Below, piece by piece: positions 12,205 through 22,772 of a DNA stretch of 64,000 nucleotides. The stretch lies in contig NC_044978.1 in the NCBI RefSeq assembly GCF_008728515.1, positions 7,955,771 through 8,019,770 on the forward strand. Direction: 5' to 3'. Both the position numbers and the translations under genes were made by a program. Source of the DNA: Papio anubis (lineage: Eukaryota > Chordata > Mammalia > Primates > Cercopithecidae). Numbering within the stretch: the stretch's first letter is position 1; each line of letters starts with the position of its first letter. The notes beneath the pieces are model-generated. The model saw only the letters and a list, made by a program, of their open reading frames with translations, was not told the origin of the DNA and did not search any database.

Positions 12205-12341
12205 CCTTTTTTCCCTCCAGAAAGACAGGTCTCTGGCAATGTTGTCTAGGACAGAATCAAACTCCTGGGCTCAAGGGATCCTCCTGCCTCCGGCTCCTGA
12301 GCAGCTGGGCCTCCAGGTGCCTGCCACCACGCCAGGCATCC
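12205..12341 (-). mobile_element. Monomeric Alu-like element (FLAM type), antisense
   Basis: T-rich start, a decayed 'gtagagacggggtctcgctatgttg' block, caaactcctgggctcaaggg, atcctcctgcctccggctcc, and tgcctgccaccacgccaggc. One Alu monomer only, strongly diverged, consistent with a fossil left monomer or an old truncated AluJ. Confidence 0.65.
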
Positions 12342-12389
12342 ACTTTCGACTTCTTTTGCCCCAAAGTTTAGTTAAAGCGATCTTTTTAA

Positions 12390-12705
12390 TTCATTGTGAC
12401 TACACCCAACACTCTCCATATCTTTATCCTATATTTATTTCAACCACCTGGAATTGCCTTTCCCTCTGTATCTGCATTTCAACATCTTGTTTATTCTTTA
12501 CGCCTCAGATCAAATGCCCCGCTTTTCATGAGATCATTCCTAATTTGAAGTCATTTCTCCTTCTGTGTATACCTTAACTTTAATGATCTGTGTGGCTCGA
12601 CACATACATTTATCACATTTTTTCTTGTGTTTATTATTTGTGTGTCTGTCGGCTTCCCCTTTGGGACTGGATAGAGCAGAATTTATGTTTTATCTGCAAA
12701 CGTCT
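12390..12705 (+). mobile_element. L2 LINE 3-prime fragment
   Basis: Sense L2: cctggaattgcctttccctc, cctcagatcaaatgcccc, ttttcatgagatcattcctaa, catttatcacattttttctt, gtgtctgtcggcttcccctt. All blocks are in L2 order; the extreme 3-prime end is missing. Confidence 0.75.
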
Positions 12706-12854
12706 ACCAAAGTTATCTGCAAAAATCTACCAAAGTTTGCAAACCAGTTAGAATTGGACTGACACTATTTTATTTTTACAATACAAATTTTGTATTATTT
12801 GTCAATTCCACATAAAATCCAGATTTCCAGTTTCTCAGGGAAAACAAAGACTTG

Positions 12855-13244
12855 GCCATCTTTTATTTTCCTTCCTTCCTTCCTTCCTTCCTTCCTTCCT
12901 TCCTTCCTTCCTTCTCTTTTCTTTCTTTTCTTCCTTCCTTCCTTCCTCCCTCTCTCTCTCTCTTTTTTTTTTTTTTGAGATAATAAGTCTCAGTCAGTTG
13001 CACAGTCTGGCATGTGGTGGCACAATAATAGCTCACTGCAGTGCTGACCTCCTGGCTCAAGCAATCCTCCCATCTCAGCCTCCCAAGTAGCTGGGACCAC
13101 AGGCTCATGCCACCACACCTGGCTAATTTTTTTCATTTTTAATTTAAGGGACAAGGATCTCACTATGTTGCCCAGGCTGGTCTCAAACTCCTGGCCTCAT
13201 GATTAAAGACACGAGCCACAGTACCCAGCCTCAAGCCATCTTTT
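12855..13244 (-). mobile_element. AluJ-like element, antisense, with microsatellite tail
   Basis: Alu in reverse orientation with old J-type features (tggctcaagcaatcctccca, ctcactatgttgcccaggct). The 5-prime region is shortened: catgattaaagacacgagcc replaces the usual block containing 'aaagtgctgggattacagg'. Perfect 10-bp duplications GCCATCTTTT lie at 12855-12864 and 13235-13244. The left copy sits outside the TTCC microsatellite, so that tract lies within the original insertion, at the position of the A-tail. Confidence 0.9.
12868..12946. repeat. (TTCC)n / (GGAA)n microsatellite
   Basis: Eleven uninterrupted TTCC units at 12868-12911, a degenerate TTTC-rich spacer, then four more TTCC units at 12931-12946, followed by a short CT run to about 12962. 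On the minus strand this is (GGAA)11 and (GGAA)4. It occupies the tail position of the flanking AluJ. Confidence 0.97.
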
Positions 13245-15142
13245 GGAGTAGGTGCCTACCCTCTGACTTTCATGCTCACTACTCCTTATTGTCTATTAAT
13301 TCCCCTTACTGGCCTGGCCCCTGGAGGCATCTGAGTTTAAGGCACTGGTCTAGAAATTCTTATTGAGTTTAACAAAATCTCATCAACAATAGTGTGTTGA
13401 GCTACTTAATTCAGGACTGATTGGTGAGGTCATCTCAGGTAAAATGCGTCCAATGTCACTTCAAGGCCATTATTTCAGATTATTTGTGATGCCTTTAACA
13501 AGAGAGAGGGAGGCGTGTAGATATGCATCTAATAGAACAGCTCTGTCCTTAGTCTAAACTTCAATTTCCAATATAAAGACATATAAATGTATGTGAGGAA
13601 GGAACAGAAAGCTGGATACATTCTTGATTGAATTAGCATTGCTTGCTTTGTTTGTGATTGTTTGGATATTTAGCAAGCATGGGAGGGGGAGTTGGGTTGT
13701 AACTGATGGAGATTGTGGCTGTAGACAATTGGGTCTAATTGAGTTAGTATGGCTTACACAGCGGATATTGCTTCCTGGTTGGAATCTGGTGCAAGTGCAT
13801 AAATAATCAATTTCAGTAATAGAAATGTGATGGTTAGAAATTCTTACTAACACATATGTGTAATGATGAAAAAAGGATATACCATTCTTAATCCCTTGTG
13901 CTCTAATGTTATAAAATAGCCTCGATTCTAATGATATGCTCATCCAAACGACTGAAATTTAGCATCGTTTGTTGGTAGATGAGAAAAGTAAAAATAAAAT
14001 CCCCCAAATGGAGTAAAATATCAGGAGGAATCAAAGTAATTTATTTGATATTACTGTGTATTAAGCACTTTTTCCTCCCTGCATAAAATGGAATTTAAGG
14101 CTTATAAATCACTTTTTGAATCATTGGGAATCTGGATGTTTTCTGAAAATGGAACTATAAAGAGTTGAAATGATAAAAATAGAGAGCTAAAGCACTTGAC
14201 TGCTCACAAAGGTATAAACAGATAATTAAATTCAAAAGACAAAAAAATCAACAAAATGTGAGGGCCTCACTGACGATACAGAGACCAGAGGAAAAGTGCA
14301 TCAAGATAGTCTCAAAAATATATCCAAGGTTAATATATTTTTGAGTTTTTGATCATAGAAAATTTGAAATCTGCTTTCAAACTGCAAACTAGTTATTTCA
14401 AAATAAATCATTCTGATTCTGATCTAAAAGACCTATTTTTTTTTTCTCTTCTCAGAATCTATTTCTTGGCTCTGAAAACAATAATCCTAAGAAGTATTCT
14501 GTTACAAAGTCTTCTATGAACACAACACATTTTACGGGCTAGAGGAGATTCCAGTGAGTGAAAAGTTATGGCAAAATCTTTATATCCTGTGAGGTTACAT
14601 AATTCTTTCCGTAATGTCCTTGGCTGAAGACATTTATAAAACTTGTCCTGCTCCAGCACCGTCTCTGAGTTCATCTCCCAGGAACACAATAGCCATAATA
14701 GTAGCCATTATAGCTGCTATTCTTCTCAATTGTAAAGGCACAGTGAAATCGTGGGATGAAGCTGTGTCTTGATTGGCTGTTAAATTGCGATCAATGAAAA
14801 GTATTTGTGCCATAATTTTACAACCAAGCAAGAACCAGCCATCCTGGTGGTAAATCAGCATGTACATACCATCAAAACTAAAGTGTCTCACTTGGATAAC
14901 TGAACTGCATTTTCTTTAAGACAACAGGGTACAATAGAAGGTACATTTAAAAAAAAATCCGCTTGGGCATTTTTCTGCCTCCTGGTTAAAAAGAAATAAC
15001 ATATGAACAAGGACAAAGTTCAAATAAGAATGGTGACTTGCCTCTAAATTATAGCTTAGTTGCATCAAGTTATAAAGGAAAACCAATGCTCCTTTTAATC
15101 TAATAGGAAGTGAAGATGACAAACATGTAGTCACCATTCTCA
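13245..15142. other. Unique sequence, possible conserved block near 14.6-14.9 kb
   Basis: No gene or repeat is recognised in about 1.9 kb. The stretch 14640-14900 is compositionally complex and repeat-free, with homeodomain-like cores (TTAAATTGCGATCAAT, CCATAATTTTAC). Conservation cannot be judged from one sequence. Confidence 0.35.
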
Positions 15143-15354
15143 AGGGTCAGCAAACTTTTCCTCTAAAGGGCCAGGCAGTAAATATTTCAGACTTTGTGAG
15201 CCATGTATGGTCATTGTTTTGTGTGTGTGTGTGTGTGTGTGTATGTGTGTGTGTATGTATGTATATATACACACAATTCTTTAAAAATGTAAAAACCAGA
15301 CTTACAAAAGCAAGCCATGAGCCAGCCTCAGGGCTGCAGTTTGCAGACCCCTGA
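15143..15354. mobile_element. hAT-Charlie-type MITE with expanded GT core
   Basis: Begins aagggtcagcaaacttttc and ends gcagtttgcagacccctg, an imperfect terminal inverted-repeat pair, with ctaaagggccaggcagtaaat and atttcagactttgtgagcc inside. This is the family whose fuller relative occurs at 48212-48547; I associate it with MER33-like Charlie elements, name tentative. The middle has been replaced or expanded by a GT/TATG tract. Confidence 0.75.
15218..15273. repeat. (GT)n / (GTAT)n microsatellite
   Basis: GT dinucleotides with interspersed GTAT units ending in a short tatatatacacac inverted piece; lies inside the hAT MITE. Confidence 0.95.
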
Positions 15355-16084
15355 TTTATATGAATGCTTCTAGATGTGGATTTTAATAAAAGTACGACAC
15401 ATCTCTTTTGGTCTCCTCTATCTGGCCCCCTCCACCCTCCTCAGGTTCGCCACCTGGAGAAATGAACTGGAGAGTATTGTCAGTTTTTAGACCAGTGCTT
15501 GAAAACAGTAGCCAAGGCTATCTCTGTGAAGTGTGGCTGGAAAATAAATGCAGGCAATACAATAGTACTTTTCCTATTGCGCACATCTATAGACTTTCTT
15601 GACTTTTCAGAACCTGTCACTGTTCATCTCTGTCTCTCAGACGTGTAAAGAGTCTTAGAGAAAACAAGCAAGCAAGAAAACAAACAAACAGAAACCAAAA
15701 CAAAGAAACAGAAAAAATGGGCTCCCCAAAAGCCCACAAAAACAGCCAAGAACCCTCAGTCCCAGACGGATACATATACATGACCAGATAACGCCTAACG
15801 CCTGCTTGCCAAGCCAACCTGTCTACCGTGATCATTGCTTCCTTGTCCAAAGGAGGGCTGTTTGAAGCTGTGCTTCACTGTCACTTTGAACTATTTCTTC
15901 TGCCCTCTCAGCTGCTTCCCAACTCTCTATAGCACAATTACTTGGTTATCTTGCTGCTATTTTTTCTTTGCCAGCAGTTACCCTGCAACAGGCATTTTTC
16001 AATGTTGTTCCACTGAGTTGCTCCATTCTGAAATGCCATCTTGCCTTTAACATTCAAGAAACACATCAGCATTTTGTTCATAGT
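15355..16084. other. Unique sequence, no gene recognised
   Basis: Contains an A-rich, CAAA/CAAG-rich stretch at about 15660-15720. No repeat family is named. Confidence 0.45.
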
Positions 16085-16275
16085 AAGAGTAATAACAGGT
16101 TACAGTTAGCAAGTACCTATTCTACCCTAGGCACTGTTCTCAGTGCTTGATATAAATAACTCATTTAATCCTCACAATGACCCTAAGAGGTAGGTACTAC
16201 CATTGTTTCCATTTTACAGAAAAAGGAAGTGAGGGACAGGAGTCAAGCAACTAAACAACCAGGAGCAAGTCACCT
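16085..16275 (-). mobile_element. MIR SINE, antisense
   Basis: aagtacctattctaccctaggcactgttct, aactcatttaatcctcacaatg, taagaggtaggtactacc, ccattttacagaaaaaggaa: textbook reverse-complement MIR in good order. Confidence 0.88.
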
Positions 16276-16294
16276 GAATTGTTCCCTCTATAGG

Positions 16295-16607
16295 TAAGGA
16301 ATTCTTGTTTGTTTGTTTGTTTGTTTTTTGAGACAGAGTCTTGCTCTGTTGCCCAGGCTGGAGCTCAGTGATGCGATCTCGGCTCACTGCAACCTCCGCC
16401 TCTCAGGTTCAAGCAATTCTTCCACCTCAGCCTCCTGAGTAGCTGGGATGACAGGTGTCCGTCACCATGCCCAGCTAAGTTTTTGCACTTTTAGTAGAGA
16501 TGGGGTTTCATCATGTGGACCAGGCTGGTCTTGTGATCCGGCTGCCTCGGCCTCCCAAAGTGCTGGGATTACAGGTGTGAGCCACTGTTCCCGGCCTAGA
16601 AATTCTT
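16295..16607 (-). mobile_element. AluS-like element, antisense
   Basis: Reverse Alu with a (TTTG)n tail variant (16306-16327), gagacagagtcttgctctgt, and end gccactgttcccggcc. An internal deletion joins ggctggtc directly to ttgtgatccgg, losing the 'tcgaactcctgacc' block. Imperfect target duplications AAGGAATTCTT/TAGAAATTCTT flank it. Confidence 0.93.
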
Positions 16608-18489
16608 ATTTCTTATTCCCATATGCCCAGTATGTACTCTGGTTGGGTGACTGTTCCTAGTATAATTGTTTTCAGAATAGTTTTGGCCATTTGTTCATCT
16701 GGTGACCATGGTTCAGTCTACATAGAATATGCAGATATCCTGGTTAGGTCATTACACCGTTAGGAGTTTGCAAACACGTGGCTCCCATCTTGAATCTAGT
16801 CCTCATTAGATTTGTTGTTGTTTTTAATAACTTAGTTGCAACACTGACAATTATGTGCACTTCACAGGAAAATCTTAATTTCTGGCTCTTTTTTGAAGAA
16901 CCAGAAGCTCTGGCAATCCTGGGCTTGCATTCTGGCACAGCGATAATTGGCTCCATTAGCCACCTTATCCTGGGCAACTGCTTTCCAGTTTGCCTGTCCC
17001 CGCAGACCACACTACTCATCCGCATTATCTGCCTAGCTCCTGAGGGCTTTTGAATTCCCACCTCCTAATAGACAGGCGGCTTCCGATTGTTCACCCAAAC
17101 AGAGCACATTGTATTGTGATTCTTCTGGAAAATGTATAGACCTAGTCAAAGATGCCGCACCAGAGCTTTAGATCCTTGCAGTATAATTTAATAACCTCCC
17201 CATACTTTCCTTTGTACTCATCTATTATTATCCCAGGCATTTACCTGCTAAGAAAGTGTTTGGCGGTGTCTTAATGTGCTAGCCTCTTCCTGTTCCTTTG
17301 CTGTTTTGAATAGCTGTGTCAGCGTTCTCAGTGCTTATGTGACTTAGGTAATACATGTCTGCTGCTATTTTCTGGTATATTTTATAAAAGTTTATAAAAG
17401 TAATTGTCAGAAATGATCATGCTTTGATTAAATAAATATGCTATTGAGGAGTTAGGTACACAATTTAAATATGGCTTGAATAATTTGTTAGCATATCTGC
17501 CAACTTATTTCAGTAGCTTTAAATTATAGAGACGTTTGTGGAAGCACCATCCTATTTTGCAAATTTGACAGCAATAGCTGTTTCCTGAATGTATTTGACA
17601 TTATTTTCTACATTGTTTTATGCCAATCACATTTACTGCAAACTGCTTATTACTTTATTGCTGAAAATGGCAACATGTATTTATTTAGCTTTTTATTTTA
17701 GAATCAGCAGGCTATCCCTCGCTTTATTAATCAGATCCAACCTTGAGGATTATAGCCACTGGTTTCAAGTTTATCTAATTGCTGCTGCTCAAAAACTGAG
17801 AAATCAGTAATACAGTTATGTCATCCCCTTGAGGAATTATTGTTTCTAAGGATATTATATGTGTTGGTGGGAAAAGGGAGCCTTCCAATTTATATATTAT
17901 TTTTCCATAAAGAACAGTGCATAAGTGGCCTTCTAAATTTTGTTTTAGGAGGTTACCCGTGTTAAAAGTCAGGCTGACATTTCTTTATGCATCACTTCGT
18001 TTTCTCATTCTTACAATTTAGAAAGGTTTCCTTTTCTTGTATTTTCAGCCATCTCCCCGGCTCACACTGTTACATTTGTTATAAAATTAAAACTACATTT
18101 GTTAACTCACATACCATCGTTTTTATTAGCCCAGCAGAAAAGTCAGTATTTCTAATTTGTTGCCTCTGGATTTATGCCAGTTTTGATGTATAATAACAGC
18201 CCAACAAGGCAACATAATGTATACTAACCCAAATCTATAAAGAAGGGAAATGAAAGTCAAAGTAATAAAAAAAACATTACTTGGGAACCAGAGATACGTG
18301 AAGCAATCTGAAACAACAGTTACGCCAGCCTGCATTTGTTTTTGATTGTTAAAAAGGAATGTGCCTTAAGACATTTAGAATTTTAGAAGAGACGGTATTG
18401 AGTCTTCTTTTCCTGTGGAACTCACAAGGGTCTTTTCCTAAGCACCATGATGCTGTCCCAGATGTGCTAGTAGAAGCCCAATATAAAGT
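16608..18489. other. Unique sequence, possible conserved block near 17.5-17.8 kb
   Basis: No gene or repeat is recognised. 17540-17815 is AT-rich yet complex, with homeobox-like cores and no transposon signature; it is only a candidate for conservation testing. Confidence 0.35.
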
Positions 18490-18621
18490 CAAGAAAGCTG
18501 GGCTCCCAGACACTAGGGAGTCTGAGGCAGGGTCATCAGTTGAACACAGGAGGCAGAGGTTGCAGTGAGCTGAGATTGTTCCACTGCACTCCAGCCTGGG
18601 TGACAGAGCAAGACTCCATCT

Positions 18622-18656
<35 letters not shown>

Positions 18657-18678
18657 AAAAGCAAGCAAGCAAGCTGGG
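18490..18678 (+). mobile_element. 5-prime-truncated Alu (right arm only)
   Basis: Only the Alu right arm is present, from ggctcccagacactagggag to an A-tail of about 35 bases (18622-18654). Imperfect 13-bp target duplications CAAG(A/C)AAGCTGGG flank it at 18490-18502 and 18666-18678, so the truncation occurred during insertion rather than by later deletion. Confidence 0.92.
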
Positions 18679-18828
18679 TTCCAACTTGTATGACCTAAAA
18701 TGCGTCTCTTAGCTGAGCCTTGGTTCCCTTGTATGTAAAGTAAGAGGTTGGTTGAGACTCAGTTCTTGTTCTTATCAGCGTGTAAATTCTATAAGTTTGA
18801 TTCTTAAGAGTAAAAAAGACAAAACTGT

Positions 18829-18856
18829 ATATATACACATACACACACACACACAC
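18829..18856. repeat. TA/CA microsatellite
   Basis: A tatatatacacat lead followed by eight AC units. Confidence 0.9.
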
Positions 18857-20384
18857 TTATTTTGATAATATGCATTAACAGGTCCTCTTCAAGAGAAGAA
18901 GAAAAATAGGAAAGAAAGAGAATAAATAATGATAAAAGATAGAACATTGAGGACAGCTGAAAAATGTAGATTCTATCATCCATTTCTCCTGTTTCATTTC
19001 TGAACCCTAAACGTCACCAGAGAAAATAGAGAAAGCTGTTCCAAATTTATGATCATAGTCAGAAAACACAGGTAGGATTATTGCCTCACAGTTTCCTTCC
19101 TCTTTTCCTATCACATTATCGTCAAGACAACGTTATGGTTGTGCCAGGGAGAAGCCCCAACATTAGAAAGCCATGCATGGCAGTAACAGAACCTAGTTTC
19201 AGTCCAGTTTTTAGTAGTCTCATTCACTGAAAATAAATAATCACTGTGAAGCCGATGGGATGAGTCAAAACACATATTCAGACACTTCAGTTATGACGCG
19301 TCCTCTGTCTTGGGCTCAAGTCCTTCTGCCAATTTTACTTGTTAATGCCTATGAATTAAATGCAAAGTCACGGCTTATATACAACATGTTGAGGAAAGAT
19401 GGGGTAGTGTTAGAGTTAAATATGTACACATTCATGTATATGATTTGCTGAAGGACTGAATTCGTTATACTGATACAGTCTACCACACAAAATCAAAAAC
19501 AACCAGAGGAAAAAGGAGAGGAAGGAGAAGGTGTGTCAGCTTGGATCAGAGAGCAAGGAGACAATGGTCTCTGGAGCCCTATCTGGAGTCCAAGGCCTTT
19601 TCTCTGCTCTCCTGGGGTGTCCCTTTCGCCATTATGTATTGGCCCTTTTTTGTTGCCTGCAGTTCAATTCTGAAAGCAATGTTGACCATGGTGAGCAGTA
19701 GGGGCCACGTTATCAGTAGCAAGGTAAGCTTCATAGACTTCTTTTAGGATTGAGAGGAAGGGAGCAGTTTAAAAAAAAAAAAGGGAAAAAAGATTTAAAA
19801 AAACCCTCCCTTTTACAAAGAAAAATCCCTATGTACAAAGAAAAGGGGAGGAAGTATATTTTGAGAGAGTAAAATCTTGTCGACTGGGCACCACGTGGGC
19901 CCTGGACTGGGGAGGGGCTCGCACTCTGGCCTGTGGGCCTCCCTCTTTGCCATCTGAAATAAACTCACCCACAACATGGAAACAGCACAGCGTCCAAAAA
20001 TCATTTCCCGAGAATACAAAAGGCAGTTTCTAGACTTGCTCCGACATGAAGTAAACATTTTCTGAGATGTAAAAGTGGATGCATATATCTGGGTAGGATG
20101 AAATGAAAGTGGTGAGGCAACACCACCCTTTGGAAGGAAGGATACATTTCTTAGTTGAGGTTGTCCACCTTACGCAATGTCAGTGTTCTAGACAGGTTCC
20201 AAACTGCTCATACTCTTGTTTTATGAACTTGCTTCTACTGAGCGTCTAGGCTGCGTCATAGGTGATCATCTCTCTCGCCCCTCATGGTCAAGTAATGACG
20301 TCATCCTGCTGATTAATTCTACTCCACCTCTCATGTGTGGGCCCCACCCCTCCCCTTCCTGGGGCTCATCCTCTAGTGCAGATG
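18857..20384. other. Unique sequence, no gene recognised
   Basis: About 1.5 kb with A-rich segments (about 19770-19800). A perfect CRE palindrome lies at 20296. Confidence 0.45.
20296..20303. promoter_or_regulatory. Consensus CRE octamer TGACGTCA
   Basis: A perfect palindromic cAMP-response element, the binding site of CREB/ATF bZIP dimers, in otherwise CpG-poor unique DNA. No TATA box, CpG island or exon is visible beside it, so function is unproven. Confidence 0.35.
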
Positions 20385-20730
20385 CTCCTGTCCCTGCCTC
20401 TGGCATAACCCTGGTCACCTGTGCTGTGCCCTCTGCCTGGAAGATCTTCAGCACTCTCCACATGCCTAAATGTTATCCCACTTTCAAGGGTGGAATCCTC
20501 AAAGACCATCTCATTGGGTATTCCTGCTGAACTCCCAGCTGAAAGTAACCATTCCCCTACTGAACATCACAAAGTTTTCTTTGAGCTTTTCCTGCAGTAT
20601 ATGTCCCTTTCTTCTTGTATAATTCATGAATGTGCCCTCTACTGAGGACAGGGCACTTGTCAGATCTGCTTTGATTGGGCCCAAGACCTAGTGTCTGTCT
20701 AATACACTTTTGATGAATGAATGAAGGAAT
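20385..20730 (+). mobile_element. L2 LINE 3-prime end
   Basis: Sense L2: ctgtgccctctgcctggaag, tcaagggtggaatcctcaaag, cccttctttcttg-like block, gaggacagggcacttgtcag, and the L2 terminal tgaatgaatgaagg at about 20714-20727, which marks the true 3-prime end. Confidence 0.85.
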
Positions 20731-20929
20731 CTATGACTATAAGGAACACAGGTGACAAAAAGAAGTTTGAACTGTTATGTTACGCTCCTCCTCCTTGATT
20801 CTGTACGTTGGCTGCTGGCAGCTGCAACCCATTACAACAACCATAAAACATTTCTGATGCCATCGTTTATTCTATAGCTCATATCCAATCAATTGCCAAA
20901 TACTCACAGGTATATTCCATCCCCTTTCC

Positions 20930-21230
20930 TTCCTATATTCAGGCCTCTAGCCTATCTTGTCTGGACACTACAGTGACTCCCTACTGAGTCTCTGTTCTTC
21001 TGTGCTTTTCCCATTGGAGTCATTTTCTGCCTAGGTACCAGAGACATCTATTTAAAACACAAATCTAACCCAGGTCATATCCAGGTTATACTTCCCCATA
21101 AATTCCCGTCATGTAAAGGTATTTTTATATGGCATACAATATCTTCTTTGGCACCTTGTCTACCTCTCCATATTCAGCTCCAACTTCTCTTCCTTTCCCA
21201 TGTGCCATGCTATTTATTACCTTCATATTT
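20930..21230 (+). mobile_element. L2 LINE fragment
   Basis: agcctatcttgtctggacac, gtaccagagacatctattta then aaacacaaatctaaccc match the L2 region 'agatcttcctaaaacacaaatctgatc', followed by a decayed 'cttgtctacctctcc' block. It lies downstream of a complete L2 3-prime end, so it is a separate insertion. Confidence 0.65.
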
Positions 21231-21412
21231 TTCTCAATTGTTATTTGTCTTTTGAGTTATCAGTTGAGAAAATATTTGTTTTTATCATTGGCACAACCAA
21301 ATTACATCAGCCACTTGGTGATAGCTCAGCAGCTCAGCAACTGGTATCAATCATCTGCTGAAAGAGTTGATCGAATGCAACATATCACACCAGTTTTCAT
21401 TTAGGCCAAAGT

Positions 21413-21776
21413 TGCTATGGACTGACTGTTTACATCCCCTGAAATTCATATGTTGAAGCCCTAATAACCAATATGATTGTATTAGGAGGTGGGGACTTTG
21501 GGGAGTAATTAGGTCATAAAGGTGGGGCCCTTATGAACAGGATTAGTGCCCTTATAAGAAGAGACACGGGGAGATGATCTCTGTCTCTGCCATGTTAGCA
21601 TACACCAAGAAGATGTCTGTCTGTAAACCAGGAAAGGGATCCTCACTGGGAACCATGTCAGCCAGCACCTTGATGTTGGATTTCCCAGCCTGGAGAACTG
21701 TGAGACATAAATCTCTGTTATTTAAGCCACTCAGTGTATGAAATTTTTGTGATAGCAGCCTGAGCTGACCAAGACA
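21413..21776 (+). mobile_element. MLT1 MaLR LTR, nearly complete
   Basis: Starts tgctatggactgactgttta, has gaaattcatatgttgaagcc, gtattaggaggtggggactt, ggattagtgcccttataaga, cttgatgttggatttcccag, agaactgtgagacataaatc, gccactcagtgtatg, and ends gctgaccaagaca. Imperfect 5-bp duplications (AAAGT/AAAGA) abut the ends. Solo LTR. Confidence 0.9.
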
Positions 21777-21780
21777 AAAG

Positions 21781-22234
21781 ACATCCATCTAAAACACAAA
21801 TCTGAATATTGAGAGACACAGAAATAACCTATAGCAAGCATGCCAGGGTAGAAATGACTCTGCCTAAATAAACTATCAGAATAGTCAACTATGCAAGGGA
21901 TTGCAGGCTACTGTTGCTTGTGCAGGTGTTAACTACAGAACAGTTTCCCAACCTGAATTACCTCGTAAACCAGTAGGTAAATTTCTTCTGTGAATTCCTG
22001 GACTGATGTAGCTGGGATTTGGAGTGGAGTGGAGAAGCACAGCCTGTGGAAAAGGTGCTCTGAAGTAACTTAAGACACCACTTGCAAATTATTGGAAATT
22101 ATTTAAGGTTCCAGTTCCTGAAATGAATCCTAAATGTGATTTTCTTACATCAACTAAATTTCTTTGATCCAACTTGACCCAGACAGAACTAAAATGTTCT
22201 TCAAAATACTACATAATAAAAGTAATAAAAAGTG
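21781..22234. other. Unique sequence, no gene recognised
   Basis: No repeat or coding feature identified. Confidence 0.45.
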
Positions 22235-22772
22235 CTACACACACACACACACGGATATTATTCAGCCTTAAAAAGGAAGGAAATGCCATCATTTGAGACA
22301 TGAATGAACCTGGAAGACACTATGTTAAGTGAAATAAGTCAGGCAAAGAAAAACAAGTACTGCAGGATCTCACTTGTATGTGGAATCTAAAAAAGTCAAA
22401 TTCATAGAATAGAGAGTAGAATGGTGGTTGCCAGGGGCTGCAATGTGGGGCAAATGGGAAGATGCTGGTTAAATTGTACAAAGTTTCAGTTACACAGAAT
22501 GAATAAATTTCTGGAGATCTAATGCACAGCGTGGTGACTACAGTTAATAATAATCTATTGCACACTTGAAATTTGCCAAGAGAGCAATCTTTACTGTTCT
22601 CACCACACACACACACACAATCACAAAGGTAACTATGTGAAGTGATGGAGATGTTAATTAGTTTTACTATGGTAATGACTTTGCAGTATATACATACATA
22701 AAAACATCACAGTGTATACCATAAAAATATATAATTTTTATCTGTCAATTATACTTCAATAAAGCTGGGGGG
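22235..22772 (+). mobile_element. L1 3-prime end (L1M group), 5-prime truncated
   Basis: Begins with a CA run and gatattattcagccttaaaa (end of ORF2), then gaaataagtcaggcaaagaa, gatctcacttgtatgtggaa, gaatggtggttgccaggggc, ttaataataatctattgcac, a second CA run (22602-22619) and a 3-prime UTR ending cttcaataaagctggggg, with AATAAA as the polyadenylation signal. This arrangement is typical of L1MB/L1MC-age elements. Confidence 0.9.

Noticed and set aside
12164..12577. 137-codon open frame on the plus strand
   Set aside because: It runs through a fossil Alu monomer and an L2 fragment, so it is a repeat translation.
12868..12946. CRISPR-like or satellite array
   Set aside because: It is a simple tetranucleotide microsatellite in an Alu tail; no spacer-repeat architecture exists anywhere in the window.
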